NCBI RefSeq assembly: GCF_017921895.1
Contig: NZ_JAFIDN010000002.1
Coordinates: 248,001 to 312,000 of the forward strand
Source: Natronogracilivirga saccharolytica
GTDB lineage: Bacteria; Bacteroidota; Rhodothermia; Balneolales; Natronogracilivirgulaceae
Direction: 5' to 3'
Length of the DNA stretch: 64,000 bases
A program made the position numbers and the translations under genes. The notes below the pieces were generated by a model. It had not been told where the DNA came from, did not search any database, and saw only the letters and a list, made by a program, of their open reading frames with translations. Positions 53,271 through 60,515 of this stretch are shown here, one piece after another (positions within the stretch are counted from its first letter, which is position 1; the number at the start of each line of letters is the position of its first letter).

Positions 53271-53303
53271 TCCAGGTTTTTTATACAGCAAGGTGTAACT
53301 CCA

Positions 53304-54194
53304 ATGAGACTACTGAAAAAAAAACCGGTCATTTGGGTGAGTGGTCCGGACAAAGGCGGCACCGCAGCATGGCTTGCAACGAAATTTGCCGTCCGCCGCA
53401 GCGGAGGAAAAGCAGTTCGGGTCACGCCATCGAAGCTGGATGCCATCCGCAGGAAAAGCCTGCCGGATGAACCCCATGCCCTGATTCTGGGCGGAGGTGC
53501 GGATATTGATCCCGGACGGTACGAGGATTTGATTTCCGACCTGAAGAATATCCGGACGAGCCCGGACGAAAAAGAGCCCAAGGGTCAGCGCTGGGTTACA
53601 TTGATACTGGCTCCCCTGTTCGGATTGCTGCGAAAAGCGTTCAGTGCAGGGTCGCTGGCGGTCGATGAAGGCCGGGACAATATGGAGTGGCAGCTGCTTG
53701 ATCTTGCCGTGGAAAGACATCTGCCGGTGCTTGGAATATGCCGCGGGGCACAGTTGATCAATGTATATCACGACGGTACCCTTTACCAGGATCTTGCATC
53801 ATATTATAAGGAAAGACCCAAGATCACGACCATTTACCCGAGGAAGAGAATTCATCTGGAGACCGGCAGCCGGCTTCATGATATTTTCGGCACGGACAGC
53901 ATACGGGTAAACAGCCTTCACAATCAGGCAGTTAAAAAAACGGGTCAGGGCATACGCGTGGTGGCCAGGGAAACGGATGGGGTTGCCCAGGGAATAGAGC
54001 ATCAGCGGGACTCCTTTCTGATTGGAGTGCAATGGCATCCGGAGTATCTGCCGCAGGTGCCGTCCCAAAGAAGGCTGTTTGATGAGCTGGTGCGATATGC
54101 TATTTTGCGGCGTGACGCGGTACCGGCAGCGACAACGAGCAAAAGCAGACTAAAAAACAATATGAGGCAGGCGGAGCATGGAAGAAAACGATAA
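53304..54194 (+). CDS. Class I glutamine amidotransferase-like/gamma-glutamyl hydrolase (peptidase C26)
   Basis: A 296-residue PuuD-type hydrolase. The catalytic triad is visible: Cys146 in LGICRGAQLIN, and His245 and Glu247 in GVQWHPEYLPQ. ALILGGGADIDP (59-70) is the family's oxyanion-side loop. Members cleave gamma-glutamyl amide bonds or deliver ammonia from glutamine. Placed directly after an amidoligase, it may hydrolyse or edit the amide formed by that enzyme, or supply ammonia. An insertion (about 78-125) with a Lys/Pro-rich part separates the early strands and is longer than in E. coli PuuD. The 3' end overlaps the next gene by 17 bp. Confidence 0.87.
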   Translation: MRLLKKKPVIWVSGPDKGGTAAWLATKFAVRRSGGKAVRVTPSKLDAIRRKSLPDEPHALILGGGADIDPGRYEDLISDLKNIRTSPDEKEPKGQRWVTLILAPLFGLLRKAFSAGSLAVDEGRDNMEWQLLDLAVERHLPVLGICRGAQLINVYHDGTLYQDLASYYKERPKITTIYPRKRIHLETGSRLHDIFGTDSIRVNSLHNQAVKKTGQGIRVVARETDGVAQGIEHQRDSFLIGVQWHPEYLPQVPSQRRLFDELVRYAILRRDAVPAATTSKSRLKNNMRQAEHGRKR

Positions 54195-54696
54195 AGCAGA
54201 AGAAGAGATACTTCGCGATGAACAGGGGCGCCGGTTTTTGTCTACGGAAGCGATCAATGCCTGGAGGATTACCGGTGCGCTTGGATCACTTGTCTACTGG
54301 CTGGTTCCGCTGGGATACGGTGCGGTATCGATGGGAAGTGAAGACTGGCCGCACTGGCCCGGTTACGTTTTGGGTATATTGTTTTTGACTTACACCATTC
54401 TGGAAGGAACGGTGATACCATATATTCGATGGAAACGGTGGCGTTACAAGGTGGATCAGAACGAAATTGATCTGCAGCGCGGGTTGTTTGTCGTCACCAG
54501 GACCCTTATTCCTATAAAAAGGGTGCAGCATGTTGATACGCGTCAGGGGCCGGTATACCGGCAGTTCGGGCTGGCTTCGGTTACGGTTACCACTGCCGGG
54601 GACACCCATGAGATTCCCGCGCTTTCCGAGCCGGTAGCCGATGACCTGCGCAACACCATATCCGAATATGCACGAATTGCCAGGGAGGATTTGTAG
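54178..54696 (+). CDS. Bacterial PH-domain membrane protein (YdbS-like)
   Basis: A 172-residue protein with two hydrophobic helices at about 28-75 (ITGALGSLVYWLVPLGYGAVSM, then GYVLGILFLTYTILEGTVIPYI). One bPH2 domain follows: YKVDQNEIDLQRGLFVVTRTLIPIKRVQHVDTRQGPVYRQFGLASVTVTTAG (about 97-150). The layout equals Bacillus YdbS. In Bacillus, ydbS and ydbT form a pair linked to resistance to antimicrobial peptides. Here the next gene is the YdbT-like partner, 5 bp away, and the start overlaps the amidotransferase gene. All four genes from 52.2 to 56.3 kb are therefore probably one operon. Confidence 0.85.
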   Translation: MEENDKAEEEILRDEQGRRFLSTEAINAWRITGALGSLVYWLVPLGYGAVSMGSEDWPHWPGYVLGILFLTYTILEGTVIPYIRWKRWRYKVDQNEIDLQRGLFVVTRTLIPIKRVQHVDTRQGPVYRQFGLASVTVTTAGDTHEIPALSEPVADDLRNTISEYARIAREDL

Positions 54697-54701
54697 CTCA
54701 G

Positions 54702-56345
54702 ATGTCCGATCCGAATTTACCAGATCCTGAATACGAGAAGCCTGATCCGGGCATGAAAGGTGCTGAAGGGAGTCCTGCAGAGGATTCGCATTCATCAGGC
54801 AGGCGGGATGCCCCGGGACAAACAGATGATACCGCAAGAACTGATGCCGCAGATGACATCAGGCAGCCCAGACGCCAGCATCCTGTGGCAACTTTGACGT
54901 TCGTTCTGCGCACGCTCCGTGAGATGATCGTGCCCATCATCCTGGTCTTTTTTCTGGGCCAGGGAGGCAATTCGCCCCTGTTTACCTGGTGGGGCCTGTC
55001 CTTGCTTGTTTCCGTTCTGCTTGTTGTGGGCTTTGTCAGCTGGTTGCGGTTCACTTGGCGTGTCGAGGAGGACGAGCTTCGGATTGAGCAGGGACTTTTT
55101 GTGCGGAAAAAAAGATATGTCCCGCGTGACCGTATTCAGGCCATAGACGTGAGTTCCGGACCTGTGCAGCGGCTCTTCGGCCTGGTTCGCCTTAATGTAC
55201 TCACGGCCGGCGGTGATTCCCCCGAAGCCGAGATCAGTGCCATAACACGGCAGGATGCCCGGAAGATCCGCAAAGCTCTGGATGTCGAGATGCGCAATAG
55301 CGTATCTTCTGAAACGGCAACGGATTATCCCGTCTACAGGCTGTCACGCAAAAGGCTGCTGATTGCAGCCAGCACTGCAGGCAGCTTTGGAGTGGCTTTG
55401 TCCATTGTCGGCACGCTGATGGCCCAGGTAAATCAGGTTGTCAGCGAAGAGCAGATGATAGCTTTCATTGAGGCATATACCGGCGGAACAGATACCGAGT
55501 TCTGGATCACAATGGCTGCAGCAGCAGTAGTTGCGGCATGGCTGCTGTCTGTTTTCGGGACGCTGCTGCGGTTTTCAGGATTCACCCTGTCCCGGAACGA
55601 CCGGGAGCTTCAGATCCGCCGCGGTCTGTTTGAAAAGAAACAGATTACCATTCCGTTTCATCGCATTCAGGCAGTGCGGGTAGTTGAAGGGATTTTGCGT
55701 CAGCCGTTTGGCTATGCGATGGTATATGTGGAGAATGCCGGATTCGGAGACGAAGGGGGTAAAACCACGGTGGTCATACCCCTGATACGAAAAAAAGAGC
55801 TTGAACAGTACTTTGACGATATGCTGGAGGAGTACAATGAGTCACTGCCGGGTGTTCGTCCGCCGGGAAGAGCCTTTCTGAGGTATCAGATCAGGACGGC
55901 CGCTCCGGTACTTGCCATTGCCGCACTGGTGGTATGGTATCTTGGACTTTACAGTTTATTGCCGGTAATACTGGTACTGGCTGCCCTGATCGGATACTTG
56001 CGTTACCGTGATGCTGCCGCCGGTTTCCGGAACGGGCTGGGTTTTCTCAGGTTCAGGAGGCTGGCCCGTTCAACGGTAATTTTTCACCGCAGGCGGATTC
56101 AGTCATTGACGGTGCTGGCAAACTGGTTTCAGCGGCGAAAACAGCTCTGCTCCGTGATGGTTACGGTGGCATCGGGCAGCGGCGGCGCTTCATTCCGCGT
56201 GGATCATCTTGATGAATCGGTTCGTGCCGACTGGATGGGCTGGTACGGAGCTGACAGAGCAGCAGATGAGCCCGCAAGTCCGGCAGGAAAGTGGCCTGAC
56301 TGGAATGTTGCGATTAGCCGGCCGGCTCCCGCTGATAAAGGTTAA
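54702..56345 (+). CDS. Multi-PH-domain membrane protein (YdbT-like)
   Basis: A 547-residue protein with a long polar N terminus (about 1-60) and paired hydrophobic helices at about 72-112, 220-290 and 398-435. Three bPH2 domains are visible. The first contains EEDELRIEQGLFVRKKRYVPRDRIQAIDV. The second contains RNDRELQIRRGLFEKKQITIPFHRIQAV. The third is more degenerate, FRNGLGFLRFRRLARSTVIFHRRRIQSL. This is the YdbT layout, partner of the YdbS-like protein upstream. The biochemical role of these proteins is unknown. The acidic disordered N terminus is an addition relative to Bacillus YdbT. Confidence 0.85.
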   Translation: MSDPNLPDPEYEKPDPGMKGAEGSPAEDSHSSGRRDAPGQTDDTARTDAADDIRQPRRQHPVATLTFVLRTLREMIVPIILVFFLGQGGNSPLFTWWGLSLLVSVLLVVGFVSWLRFTWRVEEDELRIEQGLFVRKKRYVPRDRIQAIDVSSGPVQRLFGLVRLNVLTAGGDSPEAEISAITRQDARKIRKALDVEMRNSVSSETATDYPVYRLSRKRLLIAASTAGSFGVALSIVGTLMAQVNQVVSEEQMIAFIEAYTGGTDTEFWITMAAAAVVAAWLLSVFGTLLRFSGFTLSRNDRELQIRRGLFEKKQITIPFHRIQAVRVVEGILRQPFGYAMVYVENAGFGDEGGKTTVVIPLIRKKELEQYFDDMLEEYNESLPGVRPPGRAFLRYQIRTAAPVLAIAALVVWYLGLYSLLPVILVLAALIGYLRYRDAAAGFRNGLGFLRFRRLARSTVIFHRRRIQSLTVLANWFQRRKQLCSVMVTVASGSGGASFRVDHLDESVRADWMGWYGADRAADEPASPAGKWPDWNVAISRPAPADKG

Positions 56346-56699
56346 GATATTCTAATATATGACCGGTTTTTAACCGAACGGGCAACACAAGGACATCCAA
56401 AAGAAAAATAAAGCGGCTGATCGGCTGTCCGGCAGTGTTCAATATGTGATCATGTTAATATCTAATAAATTATTAACAAGACTCAAAAACGGCCAGAGAA
56501 ACCATGATGAGAGTTAAGTAATTCTAATTTTGATTCTTACATGATTTTGCCGAAAATTAGCCTAGGGAAAAAGGCGGAATGAAACAGCAAAATAACTGGT
56601 AATCACTGCAAAACAATCAAGGGAATCGATTTGAAATAGCTGTAATTTATCATCCTGTCGACGATTGACAGATTCAATATTTGGTTCCTGATTTTATTA
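56346..56699 (+). other. Leader region of the curli operon
   Basis: About 350 bp of AT-rich sequence between the ydbT-like gene and the CsgE fusion. A small hairpin CGGTT-TTT-AACCG lies at 56364-56376. TAATTTTG at 56525-56532 fits TAnnTTTG, without a good -33 partner. No coding sequence was recognised; regulatory sites for the curli genes are expected here. Confidence 0.45.
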
Positions 56700-57605
56700 A
56701 TGATCACTAAGCCTCTAAATATAATCCTTATCCTGCTATTGCTGCCTGTTCTTCCTGCAGGTGCCGGCGGACTGTATGCTGATCAGGACGAAGAAATTGC
56801 AGGGCTGATTTCGTGCGAAGAACCCAAGGAAACCTATACAATTGAAGAGGGTGATCATTTGTTTGGAATTGCGGAAAAGTACGGAAGTGGTTTCCTGTGG
56901 GAGGCTATTTATGCGCTGAACGCAGACAGGATCGCCAATCCGCATTTTGTCCGGCCGGGCAAGACGCTCGAAATCCCGCATAAAGTCTACCGGTTTGAAG
57001 AAACCGGGATGACCGCCCAGCAGGTGCTTGACGATCCCTTCTGTGAATCATCACGGGTCCCGGTTGAATTCATAAATCTTGAGTACTCGGAAATCATGTA
57101 TGAGGACCGGCTGCTCACTTTTGTGCAAAACGAACTGGAAGCAAGAAGACAAAAAGAGCTTGAAAAGGAAGCAGAAGATACCGTCGGGGTGGAAGACGAA
57201 GAAGCGCTTGAAAAATTCAGGGAAGCATTTGAAGCTCTTGTGAGGGAGGAAGAACAGGAAGAGGAAACAGCAGAGCAAAGGCAGGCTGAAGCAGAGCAAA
57301 GAATGTTTGTGGAGATTGACGGAATGATCCATGATGAAACCAGGTCGAAGGTGGGCCGCGATTTCTACGATATATTCTACTCAAACTGGCAGCCTCCTGA
57401 AGAAGCTAGTAATTACTCCATCCGAATAACCGAACAGCCGGCCCCCAATCTTGGTACGATAGTTGCTGTAGAAGTGAACAATACGGAAACCTTCCGTACC
57501 CGTCTGCAGCCCAGATATGATTTAATTGAAGAAGCAAGTGAATTTGCGGTGCGCCGCACGTATATTTACCTGCGGGATCATCAACAGCAGTTTCAAATCT
57601 ACTGA
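56700..57605 (+). CDS. LysM-CsgE fusion, curli assembly protein
   Basis: A 301-residue exported protein with three parts. After a signal peptide (about 1-27), a LysM domain spans residues 45-93 (YTIEEGDHLFGIAEKYGSG, then NPHFVRPGKTLEIP). A Glu/Lys/Arg-rich, probably coiled-coil spacer runs about 140-202. A CsgE domain fills 203-301 (FVEIDGMIHDETRSKVGRDFYDIFYSNWQPP, then NYSIRITEQPAPNLGTIVAVEVNN). In enteric bacteria CsgE is a ~130-residue soluble periplasmic adaptor that caps the CsgG pore and delivers CsgA; it has no LysM. LysM domains bind peptidoglycan glycan, so this version would be wall-tethered. csgF starts 7 bp later. Confidence 0.85.
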   Translation: MITKPLNIILILLLLPVLPAGAGGLYADQDEEIAGLISCEEPKETYTIEEGDHLFGIAEKYGSGFLWEAIYALNADRIANPHFVRPGKTLEIPHKVYRFEETGMTAQQVLDDPFCESSRVPVEFINLEYSEIMYEDRLLTFVQNELEARRQKELEKEAEDTVGVEDEEALEKFREAFEALVREEEQEEETAEQRQAEAEQRMFVEIDGMIHDETRSKVGRDFYDIFYSNWQPPEEASNYSIRITEQPAPNLGTIVAVEVNNTETFRTRLQPRYDLIEEASEFAVRRTYIYLRDHQQQFQIY

Positions 57606-57612
57606 CAAAACT

Positions 57613-58044
57613 ATGCGAATCTACAGATCTGTACTAATTGCCGTAACGTTGCTCATGACAGCAGGAATCTTCACTGTAAGCCAGGCGCAACAGATGATAT
57701 ATGAGCCCAAAAATCCGGCATTCGGAGGCAATCCGGCCAACTACTCCTGGCTTAAAAACAGTGCCCAGACTCAAAACCAGCATGAAGAGACCAGAGATGC
57801 CCGGTTGGCCAGGGACCCGCTTCAGGATTTTCAGGCTTCACTGCAGCGCCAGGTTCTCTCACAGCTGACCCGTGATATTGTGCGGAGGCAGTTCGACCTT
57901 GAAGAAGGTGAAGTGATGGATGAGTCGCGCTTCGAGTTCGGTGAGTTTACCATTGACCTTCAGCCCGGTGTGGATGGTGTTACGGTTCTTATTTCCAACA
58001 TAATGACAGGTGAAGAAACAAGTATCACCGTTCCCAGTTTTTGA
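57613..58044 (+). CDS. csgF: Curli assembly protein CsgF
   Basis: A 143-residue exported protein. The signal peptide ends SQAQ (about residue 25). The mature N terminus is QMIYEPKNPAFGGNPANYSWLKNSAQTQN, a close match to the CsgF N-terminal segment that inserts into the CsgG channel (FQFRNPNFGGNP...LNSAQAQN in E. coli). The C-terminal half has the small beta domain ending FTIDLQPGVDGVTVLISNIMTGEETSITVPSF. In E. coli CsgF forms the second constriction of the pore and anchors the nucleator at the surface. The start is ATG 57613; an in-frame upstream codon (57526) lies within the LysM-CsgE gene. It sits between the csgE and csgG homologues, 6 bp before csgG. Confidence 0.93.
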   Translation: MRIYRSVLIAVTLLMTAGIFTVSQAQQMIYEPKNPAFGGNPANYSWLKNSAQTQNQHEETRDARLARDPLQDFQASLQRQVLSQLTRDIVRRQFDLEEGEVMDESRFEFGEFTIDLQPGVDGVTVLISNIMTGEETSITVPSF

Positions 58045-58050
58045 TATCAT

Positions 58051-59421
58051 ATGAAAATCCGATTTACACATATACTATTTTCAGTAGTTCTGGTCATTTT
58101 GGTGACCTCCTGCTCCGGGACCATGCGCCCGATGCATACCGAACCGGTTGAACACGGTGTGCTAAGCAGATCCAATGAAGCACTGCGTTCGCTGCCGGAA
58201 CCAGAAGAGAAAATTGTTGCGGCTGTGTACCGCTTCAGGGATCAGACCGGCCAGTATAAACCGTCGGACCGGGTGGCAAGCTGGTCAACAGCTGTTACAC
58301 AGGGGGCAACATCTATCCTTATCAAGGCCATGGAGGACTCCGGCTGGTTTACCGCCATTGAGCGTGAGAGCATTTCGAACCTTCTGAATGAGCGTCAGAT
58401 TATTCAGAATATTCGCCAGCAGCATTCAGGTGGCCAGGTAAGTCCTCTCCCGCCTTTGCTGTTCGCCGGAGTGATGCTGGAGGGAGGTATTATCGGATAT
58501 GATACCAATATCATTACCGGCGGAGCAGGTGCGCGATATCTTGGCATCGGTGGTTCCAGTAAATACCGCAAGGACCAGGTCACTATTTATCTCCGGGCTG
58601 TTTCTACGCAAAGCGGCCGCATTTTGAAAACGGTGCATACTACCAAGTCAATCCTGTCCCAGCAGCTTGAAAGCGGAGTATTTAAATTTGTTGATACGAA
58701 CAAGCTGCTTGAAGCTGAAACGGGATATACCTATAACGAACCTCCTGTTATGGCTGTAACAGAGGCAATAGATGAAGCCGTGAAGAAGCTGGTCCTTGAA
58801 GGAATTGAGGAAGGACTCTGGGGTGCAAAGGATGATGATGAGGTGATGGCTTATCGCGAACAGTTTGACTACGAAAAGAAAGTACAGCGTCAGCTGGAGC
58901 GCGATTATTTCGGATTTACAAACAGACCGGACTATCGTGGTGGCTGGTCGCTTATTACCAGCGCCTCAATGGGCAGTATTATAGGGAACTACAATAACCC
59001 TGAAGTCAATCCCGGATTTTCTATGATGATTGAACGTGGCCTGACACCGCACTTTTCGCTTCAGGCCCGCGGTGAGAGAACCAGAATCAGCGCTCAGGAT
59101 GCTTACTCAAGTCCGGTCAATGCAGCTGATCTGTCATTGAATATGTATGTCCTGCCGGATTACAGGCTCACCCCTTTCTTCTCTGGAGGAGTGGGGTCAT
59201 TTGCATTTGACAGAAAATTTGACGGTCAGGATGACAGATTTTTCCCATATGTGGCAGCTGAAGGTGGACTTGATTTCAGGTTCAACAGAAATTTTGGAGT
59301 TCGTGTCAGTTCCAGCTACCGGTATCTTATGTTAGACGGACTTGACGGGGTCTCGATGGGCAAATACAACGATCAGCACTGGGGTGTTAACGTTGGTTTT
59401 GTAATAAATCCGGCTTACTGA
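58051..59421 (+). CDS. csgG: CsgG curli secretion channel with C-terminal barrel-like extension
   Basis: A 456-residue lipoprotein (lipobox VTSC, Cys21). Residues ~22-258 are CsgG: AAVYRFRDQTGQYKPSD, then AVTQGATSILIKAMEDSGWFTAIERESISNLLNERQII, and MLEGGIIGYDTNIITGGAGARYLGIGGSS. The last is the transmembrane hairpin region of the nonameric export pore. KSILSQQLESGVFKFVDTNKLLEAETGYT and GIEEGLWG end the domain where E. coli CsgG (277 residues) stops. Here about 160 further residues follow a charged linker. They show alternating strands typical of an eight-stranded OmpA/OmpW-like barrel (GWSLITSASMGSIIG, FSLQARGERTRI, GLDFRFNRNFGVRVSSSYRYL, HWGVNVGFVINPAY). The fusion is continuous, with no stop or frameshift. 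Confidence 0.92.
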   Translation: MKIRFTHILFSVVLVILVTSCSGTMRPMHTEPVEHGVLSRSNEALRSLPEPEEKIVAAVYRFRDQTGQYKPSDRVASWSTAVTQGATSILIKAMEDSGWFTAIERESISNLLNERQIIQNIRQQHSGGQVSPLPPLLFAGVMLEGGIIGYDTNIITGGAGARYLGIGGSSKYRKDQVTIYLRAVSTQSGRILKTVHTTKSILSQQLESGVFKFVDTNKLLEAETGYTYNEPPVMAVTEAIDEAVKKLVLEGIEEGLWGAKDDDEVMAYREQFDYEKKVQRQLERDYFGFTNRPDYRGGWSLITSASMGSIIGNYNNPEVNPGFSMMIERGLTPHFSLQARGERTRISAQDAYSSPVNAADLSLNMYVLPDYRLTPFFSGGVGSFAFDRKFDGQDDRFFPYVAAEGGLDFRFNRNFGVRVSSSYRYLMLDGLDGVSMGKYNDQHWGVNVGFVINPAY

Positions 59422-59438
59422 TGGATATGTAAAAAAAA

Positions 59439-59516
59439 GCAAGGCAACGTTGCAGGAACCTCACAATATATAATGATGTAAGGGGTGACCAACCAAAAAC
59501 CTGAACGTTACCTTGC
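59439..59516 (+). promoter_or_regulatory. Long imperfect inverted repeat between csgG and curlin genes
   Basis: GCAAGGCAACGTTGCAG (59439-59455) is nearly the reverse complement of CTGAACGTTACCTTGC (59501-59516), separated by 45 nt that include GGGTGACCAACC. It could fold into a large hairpin that separates expression of assembly genes from subunit genes (attenuation or RNA processing). Confidence 0.45.
59483..59494 (+). repeat. GGGTGACCAACC motif, copy 1
   Basis: This 12-nt sequence recurs exactly at 60504-60515, directly before the second curlin gene. Copy 1 is 139 nt ahead of the first curlin ATG, within the loop of the inverted repeat. Confidence 0.6.
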
Positions 59517-59632
59517 ATAAGACTTGTAAACAAAAATTAAAAAAAAATCATAAATAATCTACCTTTTTACAGGAGTTTTTTTTAACCGATGTGATTTTAG
59601 AAAAACTAAGCGCCTGGTGCCTTAAAAAAACA

Positions 59633-60472
59633 ATGAAATTCACTTTATTTGCCATAATACCGGCTTTCATGCTGCTGGCTTTCACAGGCAGCAATGAAGC
59701 AACTGTCAGTCAGCTGGGAAGTGTCAACGAAGCTTCCATAGAGCAGGTTGGCAGTGCGAATTATACGGCACTGGAACAGGAAGGTGCCGGAAGCAATGCG
59801 GATGTGGCACAAGCCGGCGGCGATCACTATGCCGATATAGTGCAGCAAGGCAGTCATGAGGTGTTTATTGAGCAGCAAGGCAGCGGAAACAGGGCAACAG
59901 TAGTTCAGCAGGAGGGTGACTCACAGGGCTCATTCCCGCCAGGGTCAGGTGATTCTGTACCGTTCATGAATGGTTCTGATGGAATGTACACCTCATCAGC
60001 ATATATAGATCAGATCGGAGAAGATAATGTGGTAAGCCTCGGGCAGTACGGGAGTCATTATGCGGAAATTTATCAGGATGGCAGCGGTAACCAGGCAAAC
60101 GTAATGCAGTCAGGGTACGGATCTGGTATTCCATTTGATCCGCCTGGCAAAGGCAGCCCCTCCCCCCCGCCGTTCTCCAATGGTTATGAAGGGAGCGGGT
60201 CTGTCGCCATGATTCATCAGGAAGGAGATGATAATGTGATCAATTTAAACCAGGATGGTTCTCACTATGCAGCTGTTGAGCAGCATGGAGGAGGAAACCA
60301 GGCTGAAATCAATCAGTACTATGGAAACAACGGTGCTGACTATGGTTCCTATGCCTGGATTACCCAGCACGGAGCAGACAATATGGTTGATGTGCACCAA
60401 TATGGTGGCGGACACTCTGCCGTGGTGGATCAATTTGGCAATGGAAACACAGCTATTGTAATTCAAAGGTAA
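59633..60472 (+). CDS. Curlin-repeat (CsgA/CsgB-type) amyloid subunit, first
   Basis: A 279-residue exported protein with signal peptide MKFTLFAIIPAFMLLAFTGS. The mature part is a chain of ~20-residue curlin repeats of the xxQxGxxNxAxIxQ type (VSQLGSVNEASIEQVGSANY at the start). Two Gly/Pro-rich inserts, near 59933-59995 and 60118-60205 (FPPGSGDSVPFMNGSDG and FDPPGKGSPSPPPFSNGYEG), break the array. From 60005, larger units of three repeats recur: IDQIGEDN, IHQEGDDN and ITQHGADN each open a unit (60005, 60212, 60359). Amyloid fibre formation is expected. The start is ATG 59633; GTG 59591 is in frame and would add a 14-residue leader. Confidence 0.88.
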   Translation: MKFTLFAIIPAFMLLAFTGSNEATVSQLGSVNEASIEQVGSANYTALEQEGAGSNADVAQAGGDHYADIVQQGSHEVFIEQQGSGNRATVVQQEGDSQGSFPPGSGDSVPFMNGSDGMYTSSAYIDQIGEDNVVSLGQYGSHYAEIYQDGSGNQANVMQSGYGSGIPFDPPGKGSPSPPPFSNGYEGSGSVAMIHQEGDDNVINLNQDGSHYAAVEQHGGGNQAEINQYYGNNGADYGSYAWITQHGADNMVDVHQYGGGHSAVVDQFGNGNTAIVIQR

Positions 60473-60480
60473 AAAATAAC

Positions 60481-60500
60481 GTTCTTCAAATAACAAGAAC
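60481..60500 (+). promoter_or_regulatory. Small hairpin between the two curlin genes
   Basis: GTTCTT, an 8-nt loop, AAGAAC, 9 bp after the first curlin stop and just before the GGGTGACCAACC copy. It could be an mRNA processing or stability element; there is no U tract. Confidence 0.4.
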
Positions 60501-60503
60501 TCA

Positions 60504-60515
60504 GGGTGACCAACC
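60504..60515 (+). repeat. GGGTGACCAACC motif, copy 2
   Basis: Exact copy of 59483-59494, ending at the base before the GTG start of the second curlin gene. It occupies the position of the ribosome-binding region, so it may influence translation. Confidence 0.6.

Noticed and set aside
59591-60472. Gly/Asn/Gln-rich repeats at 59.6-61.3 kb as a CRISPR or tandem DNA repeat array
   Set aside because: The periodicity is at protein level (curlin repeats). The DNA copies differ too much for a CRISPR or simple tandem array, and no cas genes are present.
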